Notes under the pieces: generated by a model | Database searches by the model: none | The model's input: the letters and a program-made list of their open reading frames with translations, nothing else | Told to the model about the DNA's origin: nothing | Assembly (NCBI GenBank): GCA_038254545.1 | Contig: JBBSGB010000014.1 | Coordinates: forward strand, 23,667-87,666 | Reading direction: 5' to 3' | Source: CAHJXF01 sp038254545 | GTDB lineage: Bacteria; Pseudomonadota; Gammaproteobacteria; Burkholderiales; Burkholderiaceae_D | Length of the DNA: 64,000 nucleotides | Program-made: the position numbers and the translations under genes | Shown here: positions 55,591-63,715 of the stretch, one piece after another | Layout of the letters: each line of letters starts with the position of its first letter | How positions within the stretch are numbered: the stretch's first letter is position 1

Positions 55591-57864
55591 TCACGACCAG
55601 CGGTAGCGCAGTCCCACCCACGCGCCACGTGGAACTCCGGGCGATCGGAATTGTTCGGTCGCCGGATCGACGCCCGCTGCAGGCCCGAATGTGCGGTTAG
55701 GGCCCGTGAAGAAGTTCTCGCCGATCACGCCGAAGTTCGCATAGCGCCGGTCGAACAGGTTGTTGACGCGCGCGAACAGCTCGAGCTCGCGGCCGAGCTG
55801 ATATCGCGCATCGAGGTTGACGACCGTGAAGCCCGAAATCTTCCCGTGCACATCCCGATTGTTCTCGTCGCCGCGTGCGTAGATCGAGCTCGTGGTGTTG
55901 ACGCTGGCACCGATCGCCCACGCATCGTTCCATTCATAGTCGAAGCGCAGCTTGAGAACGTGCTGCGGCAGACCGGGGATGCGGTTGCCGCGTTCGACCT
56001 GGATTGCGCCCGACGCATCGGCGCCCGAGTTGCTCGCGCTGTTCTCGGTGAAGCCCGATTGAAACGTCGCTCGCATGTAGCTGTAGCGCGCGGTCATCGC
56101 GAGCTTCCCGAATTTTTCCTTCGCGGTCAGCTCGATGCCCTGTCGTCGCGTGTCACCGACGTTCTGGAAATAACCGGCGTTGGAAAAGCCTGCGCCGCTG
56201 CTGACGAACTGAATGTCGTTGGTCAGTTCGGTTCGATAGATCGCCGCGCTCCATGACGATGTCTCGTTCCACTGGCCGCGCGCGCCGGCTTCGACGGTGC
56301 GCGATCGCACTTCCCTGAGATCAGGGTCGGCAAGAAAATTGTTGGGAAGCTTGCACGGCGCATCTGGGTTCGCACAGGTCAGCTCGATCGGCGTCGGCGC
56401 GCGCATGCCTTCGTTGTACGAGACATAGATGGTCAGTTGCGCATCGGGATTGAAGTTGATGCCGATCGCCTTGTTGAAACGGGCATAGCGATGCGTGCCG
56501 TCGAGCAGCGGTGCGCTGCCGCTGCGATCCGCAATGCGGACCAGCGCACGGTTGTAGCGTCCCGACAGCGTCAAGGTCCATTGCGGATCGAGAGCGAAGG
56601 TGTCGGCCGCGAACAGGCCGTCGTAGCGGTTGCGCGTATCCGCATCCGTGTCGCGCGTGAAGTCGCCCACGCCCACGGTGTCGCGCGCTGCGGTGAACTG
56701 CGCAGGCTGCGAATCCTGCGTGAAGCGCGCGCGTCCGAAGTCGCTGCCGCCGCCGATCGTGAATTGATTCTTGTACGCGCCGATCGCGCCCGAATACGTG
56801 AGCTGCAGTCCGAAGCCATTGCTGGCCTGATCGATCCGCGATTGGTCGTTGGTCGCCTCGATATCGTCGAGCGTGCCGGCGATCGGATCGACGCTTCCGA
56901 AGTCGCGGTTCACGTTGCTGCTGACGCTTCGATTGCGGTAGTTGCGGTGATAGGCGTTGCCGCTCACGAGCAGGTCATCGGTGATGAAGTGACTGCCTTT
57001 CAACGTGACGAACGCAAGCGTGTTGCGGTTCCGATCGGGAAAGGTATAGGCCTGCCGGATGTTGTCGAGGAATGACGACGGCAGCGTCTGCGTTGCTTCG
57101 AGAACGTTGTTGACCGAGGTGAGGCTCAGGTCGAGATCGGTCTTCTCGGTCTGGTAGCCGACCTTGCCGAAGAATTGCCGGACGTGACTGGCGTTGTGTT
57201 CCGCCCAGCCGCGATCGCGCGCGTCGTTGCCGGTGACGAAATAGTCCCAGTCGCCGAACTTGCCGCCCTGCTCGAACTGAAGCGTCCTGCGTCCGAACGA
57301 GCCGCCGGACGACTCGAGGGTACCGCCTGGATACTGGCTGCCGCTCTTGGTGTACACCGCGAGCGCGCCGCCCAAGGTGTTGAGTCCGAACGCGGGGATC
57401 GATCCCGGGATCAACTGGATGCTCGAGATCGCCGACAGCGGCAGCAGGTCCCAGTTCACGACATCACCGAACGGTTCGTTGATGCGCACGCCGTCCTGGA
57501 ATACCGACAGGCCCTGCGGCGTACCGAGCAGCGGCGACGCCGTGAAGCCGCGATAGTTCACGTCCGGCTGGAAGGGATTGCCCTGGTTCGAGTTGATCGA
57601 AACGCTCGTGGGATTCTGTTCGAGGAACTCGCCGAGATTGCCCTGCCGCTGCCGGCCGATCTCCTTGCTGGTGTAGACCTGCACGTTGGCGGGAACGTCG
57701 CGGATCGGCGTGCCCAGGCCGGGCAATGGTGTCGTGCCGATCACTTCGATACGCGGCAACTCGAACACTTCGGCTGGATTTTCTGCGGCATGCGCAGCGC
57801 TGAAGAGGATCGTCGTCGCGCATGTAGCGAGCACATGCCGCGCCGTGTCTGCACGTTCGACCAT
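55591..57864 (-). CDS. TonB-dependent receptor divergent from xoxF
   Basis: A receptor of about 757 residues with signal peptide (ATTILFSAAHAAEN), plug domain (PRIEVIGTTPLPGLG, NVQVYTSKEIGRQRQGNLGEFL, DGVRINEPFGDVVNWDLLP) and a 22-strand barrel ending in RYRWS. The plug motif RINEPFGDVVNWDLLP is recalled from receptors common in methylotrophs, including the lanthanide-linked LutH group. AGGAA before ATG 57864 favours that start; ATGs at 57882 and 57894 are alternatives. It faces away from xoxF across a 300-base promoter gap. Ligand unproven: a lanthanide chelate or another metal complex is possible. Confidence 0.85.
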   Translation of the reverse strand: MVERADTARHVLATCATTILFSAAHAAENPAEVFELPRIEVIGTTPLPGLGTPIRDVPANVQVYTSKEIGRQRQGNLGEFLEQNPTSVSINSNQGNPFQPDVNYRGFTASPLLGTPQGLSVFQDGVRINEPFGDVVNWDLLPLSAISSIQLIPGSIPAFGLNTLGGALAVYTKSGSQYPGGTLESSGGSFGRRTLQFEQGGKFGDWDYFVTGNDARDRGWAEHNASHVRQFFGKVGYQTEKTDLDLSLTSVNNVLEATQTLPSSFLDNIRQAYTFPDRNRNTLAFVTLKGSHFITDDLLVSGNAYHRNYRNRSVSSNVNRDFGSVDPIAGTLDDIEATNDQSRIDQASNGFGLQLTYSGAIGAYKNQFTIGGGSDFGRARFTQDSQPAQFTAARDTVGVGDFTRDTDADTRNRYDGLFAADTFALDPQWTLTLSGRYNRALVRIADRSGSAPLLDGTHRYARFNKAIGINFNPDAQLTIYVSYNEGMRAPTPIELTCANPDAPCKLPNNFLADPDLREVRSRTVEAGARGQWNETSSWSAAIYRTELTNDIQFVSSGAGFSNAGYFQNVGDTRRQGIELTAKEKFGKLAMTARYSYMRATFQSGFTENSASNSGADASGAIQVERGNRIPGLPQHVLKLRFDYEWNDAWAIGASVNTTSSIYARGDENNRDVHGKISGFTVVNLDARYQLGRELELFARVNNLFDRRYANFGVIGENFFTGPNRTFGPAAGVDPATEQFRSPGVPRGAWVGLRYRWS

Positions 57865-57939
57865 TGTCTTGTTCCTGCGCATCGTGTCGGTCATGCACCG
57901 CGCCGCTAAAAAAATCGGACTCTAGTTGAAAACTGGCTC

Positions 57940-57968
57940 TTGGCTTGATTCGCGGAACCCGCTATGCT
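57940..57968 (+). promoter_or_regulatory. Sigma-70 promoter for xoxF
   Basis: TTGGCT (57940-57945), a 17-base spacer and TATGCT (57963-57968) form a good sigma-70 promoter about 200 bases ahead of xoxF. The transcript would carry a roughly 190-base leader of unknown purpose before the ribosome site AGGAG at 58154-58158. Confidence 0.6.
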
Positions 57969-58164
57969 CATCGCGCAGTTCACACAGGCTGGTCTCGCGA
58001 TCACCGAATACTGCAACTCAGAGAAGGAGATTCATATCGAGAGTTGCTGGTGATGTGCTTCGCGATTGGGTAAGGATCCGGCGTCACAACCGGGCCCACA
58101 ACAAAACCCACGAGCATCCCAGTAACAGCAATTTCACTGGAACGCTTTGCACCAGGAGACAGCC

Positions 58165-59973
58165 ATGCAAGTGAAATCAAAGTTGAAGTATTGGTTATTG
58201 GGACTCGCGCTTGCTGTGCCCGTGGCAGCCATGGCCGACGCCGATCTCGACAAGGCGATGGCCAACACCAGCAACTGGGCCCAGCAGGCAGGGGACGATT
58301 TCAACCATCGCTACAGCGCGCTCAATCAGATCAACGCCGGCAACGTGAAGAAGCTCCAGGTCGCGTGGATGTTTTCGACCGGCGTGCTGCGCGGGCATGA
58401 AGGGTCGCCGCTGGTGATCGGCGACACGATGTACATCCACTCGCCGTTTCCGAACAAGGTCTTCGCGCTCGATCTGAACACGCAGAAAATCCTGTGGAAG
58501 TACGAGCCCAAGCAGGACCCGGCCGTGATTCCGCAGATGTGCTGCGATACCGTCAATCGCGGCCTGGCCTATGGCGACGGCAAGATCTTCCTGCAGCAGG
58601 CCGACTCGATGCTCGTCGCGATGGATGCCAAGACCGGCAAGGTCGTGTGGTCGGTGAAGAACGGCGACCCCAAGGTGGGCGCGGTCAACACCAACGCGCC
58701 GCACGTCTTCAAGGACAAGGTGATCACCGGCATCAGCGGCGGCGAGTGGGGCGTGCGCGGCTACATTAGCGCCTACAACATCAAGGATGGCAAGATGGTG
58801 TGGCGCGGCTACAGCGTCGGACCCGATGCCGAGATGCTGATCGATCCGAACACCACCACCACCTGGGTCGATGGCAAGGTCGCAGCGGTTGGTGCGGACT
58901 CGTCGCTCAAGACCTGGAAGGGCGATCAGTGGAAGATCGGCGGCGGCACGACGTGGGGCTGGTACAGCTACGACAAGGCGCTCAACCTGCTCTACTACGG
59001 CTCGGGCAATCCGAGTACCTGGAACCCTGCGCAGCGTCCCGGTGACAACAAGTGGTCGATGAGCGTGTGGGCGCGCGACCTGGACACCGGCAAGACCAAG
59101 TGGGTGTATCAGATGACGCCGTACGACGAGTGGGACTTCGACGGTGTCAACGAGATGATCCTCGCGGACATCAACGTCAAGGGCAAGCCCGTCAAGGCGC
59201 TGGTGCACTTCGACCGCAACGGCTTCGGCTACACGCTCGATCGCACCAATGGCGCACTGCTGGTTGCCGAGAAATTCGATCCGGCAGTCAACTGGGCAAC
59301 CAGCGTCGACATGAAGACGGGTCGTCCGGTCACCGTCGCGAAGTACAGCACGGCGAGGAACGGCGCCGAGGTCAACACCAAGGGCGTCTGCCCGGCCGCA
59401 CTGGGCAGCAAGGACCAGCAGCCCGCGGCGTTCAACCCCAAGACCAACCTGTTCTACGTTCCGACCAACCACGTCTGCATGGACTACGAGCCGTTCAAGG
59501 TCGACTACACCGCGGGTCAGCCGTATGTCGGCGCCACGCTCGCGATGTATCCGGCCCCGAACAGCCACGGCGGGATGGGCAACTTCATCGCGTGGGATGC
59601 GGGCACGGGCAAGATCGTGTGGTCGTTGCCGGAAAAGTTCTCGGTATGGAGCGGACCGCTGACGACCGCCGGTGACGTGATCTTCTACGGCACGCTGGAA
59701 GGCTACCTCAAGGCCGTCAATCTCAAGGATGGCAAGGAGCTGTGGAAATTCAAGACGCCCTCGGGGATCATCGGCAACGTCTTCACCTACATGCACAAAG
59801 GCAAGCAGTACGTCGGCGTGTATTCGGGGATCGGCGGCTGGGCCGGCATCGGCATGGCGGCCGGACTCGAGAAGGATGCGGACGGACTCGGGGCTGTGGG
59901 CGGCTACAAGGAGTTGTCCCAGTACACCAACCTGGGCGGTTCGTTGACCGTCTTCGCGCTCGGTGACAACTGA
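58165..59973 (+). CDS. xoxF: Lanthanide-dependent PQQ methanol dehydrogenase XoxF
   Basis: A 602-residue PQQ propeller dehydrogenase, periplasmic (signal peptide to about Ala23). It has the vicinal disulfide Cys126-Cys127 (MCCDTVNRG), metal ligands Glu194 (GGEWGVRGY) and Asn282 (GSGNPSTW), and the diagnostic YDEWDFDGVNE: Asp324 catalytic and Asp326 the extra Asp that coordinates the lanthanide and marks XoxF over calcium-type MxaF, which has Ala there. Repeated tryptophan-docking motifs (GKIVWSL, GKELWKF) run through the chain. ATG at 58165 has AGGAG upstream. It oxidises methanol or other short alcohols and passes electrons to XoxG. A terminator follows. Confidence 0.96.
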   Translation: MQVKSKLKYWLLGLALAVPVAAMADADLDKAMANTSNWAQQAGDDFNHRYSALNQINAGNVKKLQVAWMFSTGVLRGHEGSPLVIGDTMYIHSPFPNKVFALDLNTQKILWKYEPKQDPAVIPQMCCDTVNRGLAYGDGKIFLQQADSMLVAMDAKTGKVVWSVKNGDPKVGAVNTNAPHVFKDKVITGISGGEWGVRGYISAYNIKDGKMVWRGYSVGPDAEMLIDPNTTTTWVDGKVAAVGADSSLKTWKGDQWKIGGGTTWGWYSYDKALNLLYYGSGNPSTWNPAQRPGDNKWSMSVWARDLDTGKTKWVYQMTPYDEWDFDGVNEMILADINVKGKPVKALVHFDRNGFGYTLDRTNGALLVAEKFDPAVNWATSVDMKTGRPVTVAKYSTARNGAEVNTKGVCPAALGSKDQQPAAFNPKTNLFYVPTNHVCMDYEPFKVDYTAGQPYVGATLAMYPAPNSHGGMGNFIAWDAGTGKIVWSLPEKFSVWSGPLTTAGDVIFYGTLEGYLKAVNLKDGKELWKFKTPSGIIGNVFTYMHKGKQYVGVYSGIGGWAGIGMAAGLEKDADGLGAVGGYKELSQYTNLGGSLTVFALGDN

Positions 59974-59992
59974 TCGCTGAGTCGTAGCGAAG

Positions 59993-60028
59993 TGGCGCCC
60001 CGTCGATGACGGCGGGACGCCATTTTTT
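59993..60028 (+). terminator. Strong rho-independent terminator after xoxF
   Basis: A 13-bp stem (59993-60005 with 60010-60022, one A/C mismatch and one G/T pair), a 4-base loop ATGA and a run of six T (60023-60028) form a textbook terminator 20 bases after the xoxF stop. It would hold xoxF mRNA above that of the downstream genes. Confidence 0.88.
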
Positions 60029-60178
60029 CATATCACCGTGTGAACTTTCGCAGCGCAACGTTGCTCGCACTGCACGCGCGTCGCTGTGTCCGATTTGCGT
60101 TCGACCCTATTGCACGCTCGAGCCCCGCGATCGGCGGATCGTGCCGATATCGCCGCTCATTTGAAGGACATCCGAACG

Positions 60179-60598
60179 ATGAAACGATGGATCGTGTTGA
60201 CGGCGTTGACCCTCATGGCATCGGGAGCCGGTGCGCAACAGCCCGCACCCGCAAAGGCATCTGCAAATACCGCAGGGAAGCCCTACGGCACCGTCATCGA
60301 CGGAACCAAGGTCAATGCGGACGTGATGGAGGGTTTCCGGACCTGGCGCGCAGCGGCATGCGACCGCTGTCACGGCGCCAATCAGGAAGGCCTGGTTGGC
60401 CCATCGCTGCTCGAGTCCTTCAAGGTGTTGTCGAAGGACGATTTCAAGAAGGTCGTTGCCGACGGCCGTGTGGACAAAGGCATGCCCAGTTGGAAGGAAA
60501 GCAAGAACGTGATGGATCACATGGACTCGCTTTACGCCTATCTGAAGGGGCGCTCCGATGGCGCCATCACCAAGGCCAAAGTCGAGCCGCAGAAATAA
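60179..60598 (+). CDS. xoxG: Periplasmic c-type cytochrome, XoxG-like
   Basis: A 139-residue mono-heme cytochrome c with signal peptide (ending ASGAGA) and heme motif CDRCH (Cys61, Cys64, His65); Met102 in KGMPSW is the likely sixth ligand. It would accept electrons from XoxF and pass them to an oxidase. It is small for a XoxG (usually about 190 residues with signal) but sits in the position seen in xox clusters. AAGGA is present about 12 bases before the ATG at 60179. The gene starts about 150 bases after the xoxF terminator. Confidence 0.88.
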   Translation: MKRWIVLTALTLMASGAGAQQPAPAKASANTAGKPYGTVIDGTKVNADVMEGFRTWRAAACDRCHGANQEGLVGPSLLESFKVLSKDDFKKVVADGRVDKGMPSWKESKNVMDHMDSLYAYLKGRSDGAITKAKVEPQK

Positions 60599-60638
60599 GC
60601 CGCAGCAACAGTCGAAAGCGTCGAGAAGGGTGGCAACG

Positions 60639-61517
60639 ATGTTTGAACGCGCGATGCGCCGTATGGCCTCGGCACCGCTGTTCGCGGCGGCTGCGCTGTT
60701 GCTGTCTTTCTCGTCTGCGAGCCTCGCACAGGGGGTCGACGCGGAGAAGCGTACCGAGCTACGCGTCTGTCAGGATCCCAACAACCTTCCATACTCGAAT
60801 TCGAAAGGCGAAGGCTACGAAGACAAGATCGCAGAGTTGTTCGCGAAGGAACTGGGGCTGCCGCTCAAGTATTATTTTTTTCCACAGCGCATGGCGTTCA
60901 TCCGGAACACCTTGCGCTTCAAGGTCCCGGGCGCCGACTATCCCTGCGACCTGGTGATGAGCGTTCCGAAGGGATTCGATCAGGTCTCGGCCACTGCGCC
61001 CTATTACCGCTCAGCGTACGCGCTGGTCTTCCCGAAGAAGGGAAAGCTCGCATCGGTGACGACCACCGAGCAGTTCCTCGCGCTGCCCAAGGACGTCCTC
61101 AAGTCGCTGAAGATCGGCATCTACGATCGCTCGCCGGCGAGCGAATGGCTGGTCAAGCACGACCTCGTCGATCAGGGCGTGCCCTATCGCATCCTGAATG
61201 CGGACCCCGAGCAATACGCCGGAGAGATCATCGACAAGGAGCTCGCGGCCGGAAAGATCGACGCGGCCATCGTGTGGGGCCCCATCGCCGGCTACTACGT
61301 CAAGAAGCAGCAGGCGCAGCCACTCGCGATCCTGCTGCTTCGCTCGGAGAAGGACGTCAAGTTCGATTACGAGATCGCGATGGGCGTGCGCTACGGCGAG
61401 AAGGAATGGAAGGATCAGATCGAGAAGCTCATCGAAAAGAACAAGGTGCAGATCCGGGCGATCCTTACCTCCTACGGGGTTCCGCAGCTCGATGAACGCG
61501 GCGCGCCGCTTCCTTGA
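60639..61517 (+). CDS. xoxJ: XoxJ/MoxJ-type periplasmic binding protein
   Basis: A 292-residue exported protein of the solute-binding fold, recalled as the quinoprotein dehydrogenase-associated family that includes XoxJ and MxaJ. It opens LRVCQDPNNLPYSNSKGEGYE and has FAKELGLPLKYYFFPQRMAFIRN in outline. XoxJ is thought to help activate or assemble the dehydrogenase. It follows xoxG by 40 bases. No permease or ATPase gene is nearby, consistent with an assembly role and not import. Confidence 0.9.
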   Translation: MFERAMRRMASAPLFAAAALLLSFSSASLAQGVDAEKRTELRVCQDPNNLPYSNSKGEGYEDKIAELFAKELGLPLKYYFFPQRMAFIRNTLRFKVPGADYPCDLVMSVPKGFDQVSATAPYYRSAYALVFPKKGKLASVTTTEQFLALPKDVLKSLKIGIYDRSPASEWLVKHDLVDQGVPYRILNADPEQYAGEIIDKELAAGKIDAAIVWGPIAGYYVKKQQAQPLAILLLRSEKDVKFDYEIAMGVRYGEKEWKDQIEKLIEKNKVQIRAILTSYGVPQLDERGAPLP

Positions 61518-61526
61518 TGGCTTCGC

Positions 61527-62561
61527 ATGCCTCGTTGCGAACCGACCTTCGCGCTGGCGCTTGTGCTTGCGGCCTGCAGCCTGCCGGCCAGCGCGGCCGA
61601 GTTCGATCGCATCCGCACCATGGCGCTCGCCGGCAGTGTCCTCAAGGTCGAGGCGATCAAGGCGGGTGGCGGATACTCACTCGGCACCGCGGTCAGCGTA
61701 GCGCCGGGCAAATTCATCACCAACTGCCATGTCACGCGAGACGCCGACATCGTCATGCTGGCACGGGGCGGCGCGCGATGGCGAGCCGCCTCGGAGCGCG
61801 CCGATCTCTATCTCGACTTGTGCCTGCTTCAGGTACCCGGCTTGGCCGACGTCCCGCCCGTTCCGCTGGCGAGCGCGCGGGGACTGCGGCTCGAGCAGGA
61901 AGTCGCTGCGGCCGGCTATACGGGCGGAGGCGGTTTGCAGATGCACGCGGGAACCGTCAGTGCGTTGCACGACCTGAACGGCAGCAAGGTGATCCAGACC
62001 ACGACCGCCTTCACGTCGGGTGCCAGCGGCGGTGCGTTGTTCGACGCCGACGGAAAACTCGCCGGCATCCTGACCTTCCGTCTGCGCGGAGCCGATGGCT
62101 ATTACTTCGCTGCGCCGGTCGAGTGGATCGCCACGCGCATCAACGATCCCGAGGGTTATGTCGCGGTGGCTCCGCTGAACGGACCGCCCCCGTTCTGGGC
62201 ACAAAACCAAACCTCGCTCCCCTTCTTCATGCAGGCCGCATCGCTCGAAGTCGATGGACGCTGGATCGAGTTGCTGACGCTCACCGATCGATGGACCAAA
62301 GACGAGCAACGCAATCCGGAACCGTGGTTCATGCGCGGCAACAGTTACGTGATGCTCGATCGCGTCGAGCGCGCCATCGACGCCTATCGCAATGCCGTCG
62401 CGCTCGATCCTCAGTACACGCGGGCGTGGCTGAACCTCGGCAAGGCCTACGTGAAACTCGGGGCGTTGGACGACGCGCGCGACGTCACGCGAGTCTTGCG
62501 AGGCCTAGACGTCGAACTCGCCGACCAGTTGGCAGCCAGTGTCAGGCCGCCGCCTCGATGA
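61527..62561 (+). CDS. Trypsin-like serine protease with C-terminal TPR repeats
   Basis: A 344-residue exported protein with a signal peptide (to about Ala24). The protease domain has the triad His68 (ITNCHVT), Asp97 (YLDLCLL) and Ser167 (SGASGGALF), the S1C/trypsin-like arrangement. Residues about 270-325 form TPR-like helices (PWFMRGNSYVMLDRVERAID; RAWLNLGKAYVKLGALDDA). It begins 10 bases after xoxJ and is close to the next gene. Its place in the xox operon suggests processing or quality control of quinoprotein components, which is inference. Confidence 0.85.
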   Translation: MPRCEPTFALALVLAACSLPASAAEFDRIRTMALAGSVLKVEAIKAGGGYSLGTAVSVAPGKFITNCHVTRDADIVMLARGGARWRAASERADLYLDLCLLQVPGLADVPPVPLASARGLRLEQEVAAAGYTGGGGLQMHAGTVSALHDLNGSKVIQTTTAFTSGASGGALFDADGKLAGILTFRLRGADGYYFAAPVEWIATRINDPEGYVAVAPLNGPPPFWAQNQTSLPFFMQAASLEVDGRWIELLTLTDRWTKDEQRNPEPWFMRGNSYVMLDRVERAIDAYRNAVALDPQYTRAWLNLGKAYVKLGALDDARDVTRVLRGLDVELADQLAASVRPPPR

Positions 62562-62589
62562 TGACCTCAACGAATCGGAGCGACTTGTG

Positions 62590-63285
62590 ATGTCCAGATC
62601 AGGAACTACCCACGCGATGTTCGCGCTCCTCCTGATATGCGCACCCGCGTCGCAGGCAGCTGAGAGCGCCATATCGGAAGCCGAGCAGAAGGTGTTCCTC
62701 GACGATCATCTGCGCAGCGTTTCCGCGCCCGGAGTCGTACGCTATCAATTCAAAAAGACAGGCACGCTTGAAAAAAACTTCGACGACGCGGTAACGTTGA
62801 CGATCAAGCCGAACGGGCGCGCGGCCAGGACGGTCGAGGTTTCGTATCTGACCGGCGAGCACAAGGTCCTGCTGCCGGTCGTCGAGGGTGCGAAGGCCAA
62901 TCCCGTGATCCTCTACTTCCTCGAGCAGGACGTGCGCGAAATGCATAGTCGGCTGGGCGGATCGGAAAATTATTTTCGAAGACGCATTCGTCTAGCGTTG
63001 GCCGAGACCGCCCAGGTCCGTCCGCTGTCGGTGGTCGTCAACGGCAAGGAGGTGGCAGCCAGCGAAGTCGTGATCCGGCCTTACGTCGACGATCCGATGA
63101 CGGCAAGGCTCGGGCCGTTCGTGAACAAGTCGTATGCCTTCACGCTCTCCGATCAGGTGCCCGGAGGCGTCGTGCAGTTGCGCTCGCGCGTGGGCAACGA
63201 CGCCGCGACCGAAGGTGCTGCGGCGGCGAAGGAAGGCACGCTCCTGCTCGAGGAAATGTTGTCGTTCGAGAAGACGGCGCAGTGA
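62590..63285 (+). CDS. Exported protein of unknown function in the xox cluster
   Basis: A 231-residue protein with a signal peptide (to about Ala24; LLLICAPASQAAE) and no recognised catalytic motif or cysteine in the mature part. Features: FLDDHLRSVSAPGVVRYQFKK, VEVSYLTGEHKVLLPVV, NPVILYFLEQDVREMHSRLGG and an immunoglobulin-like end with LSDQVPGGVVQLRSR. The ATG at 62590 follows GGAG; GTG at 62587 is an alternative. It overlaps no neighbour. It may be one of the poorly studied accessory proteins carried with PQQ dehydrogenases; no family name can be given. Confidence 0.75.
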   Translation: MSRSGTTHAMFALLLICAPASQAAESAISEAEQKVFLDDHLRSVSAPGVVRYQFKKTGTLEKNFDDAVTLTIKPNGRAARTVEVSYLTGEHKVLLPVVEGAKANPVILYFLEQDVREMHSRLGGSENYFRRRIRLALAETAQVRPLSVVVNGKEVAASEVVIRPYVDDPMTARLGPFVNKSYAFTLSDQVPGGVVQLRSRVGNDAATEGAAAAKEGTLLLEEMLSFEKTAQ

Positions 63286-63326
63286 GTCGGGTCCAGTGAG
63301 TTGGTGCTATCGATCCACCGAGGTCT

Positions 63327-63689
63327 ATGATGAAAAGAACCCTGTCGCGCCTTCTGATCGTGTCGCTCGCCGCGATGTCGACCGCTTTTCCGTCGCTTGC
63401 GGCGGCGTTCGACTATCCCACCAAGGACCGCGTCGAATACGTGCATATCTGCATGCGCGACCACCCGAGTCAGTCGCAGGAGATGATCTACAAGTGCTCG
63501 TGCGTGATCGACGCGATCGCCAAGCAGATGTCTTACGAGGAGTACGTCGAATCATCCACCGCGGCCTATGCGTACACCATCGGCGGCGAACGCGGCGAGA
63601 CGGTGCGCGCCTATACGCCGGCCAAGAAGATGGCGGACCGTTTCAAGGAGGTCCAGGCGCGCGCAGTGAAGAGTTGCTTCATCCAGTAA
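63327..63689 (+). CDS. Small four-cysteine exported protein in the xox cluster
   Basis: A 120-residue protein with a signal peptide (MKRTLSRLLIVSLAAMSTAFPSLAAA). The mature part has four cysteines: YVHICMRDHPS, MIYKCSCVIDAIAK and SCFIQ at the C-terminus, consistent with two disulfides in a small helical fold. ATG at 63327 (GAGGTCT before it). It follows the previous gene by 41 bases and precedes the metallohydrolase by 26, so it belongs to the operon. Function unknown; a small periplasmic helper is suggested by setting only. Confidence 0.7.
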   Translation: MMKRTLSRLLIVSLAAMSTAFPSLAAAFDYPTKDRVEYVHICMRDHPSQSQEMIYKCSCVIDAIAKQMSYEEYVESSTAAYAYTIGGERGETVRAYTPAKKMADRFKEVQARAVKSCFIQ

Positions 63690-63715
63690 GCGCGCTTCGG
63701 TTCGATGGGCAGCTC

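Noticed and set aside
53688..55628. 646-codon minus-strand frame opposite pqqU
   Set aside because: Shadow of the TonB receptor; no start signal or family resemblance.
57926..58164. Small reading frame in the xoxF leader
   Set aside because: It lies in the promoter/leader, lacks a ribosome site and has no recognisable sequence.
58195..59796. 533-codon minus-strand frame opposite xoxF
   Set aside because: Shadow; composition typical of antisense of a GC-rich gene.
58165..59973. Calcium-type methanol dehydrogenase large subunit (MxaF)
   Set aside because: The extra Asp326 and absence of an mxaI small-subunit gene point to XoxF.
60639..61517. Solute-binding protein of an amino-acid ABC importer
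   Set aside because: No permease or ATPase gene nearby, and the LRVCQDPNNLPYSN opening fits the dehydrogenase-associated group.
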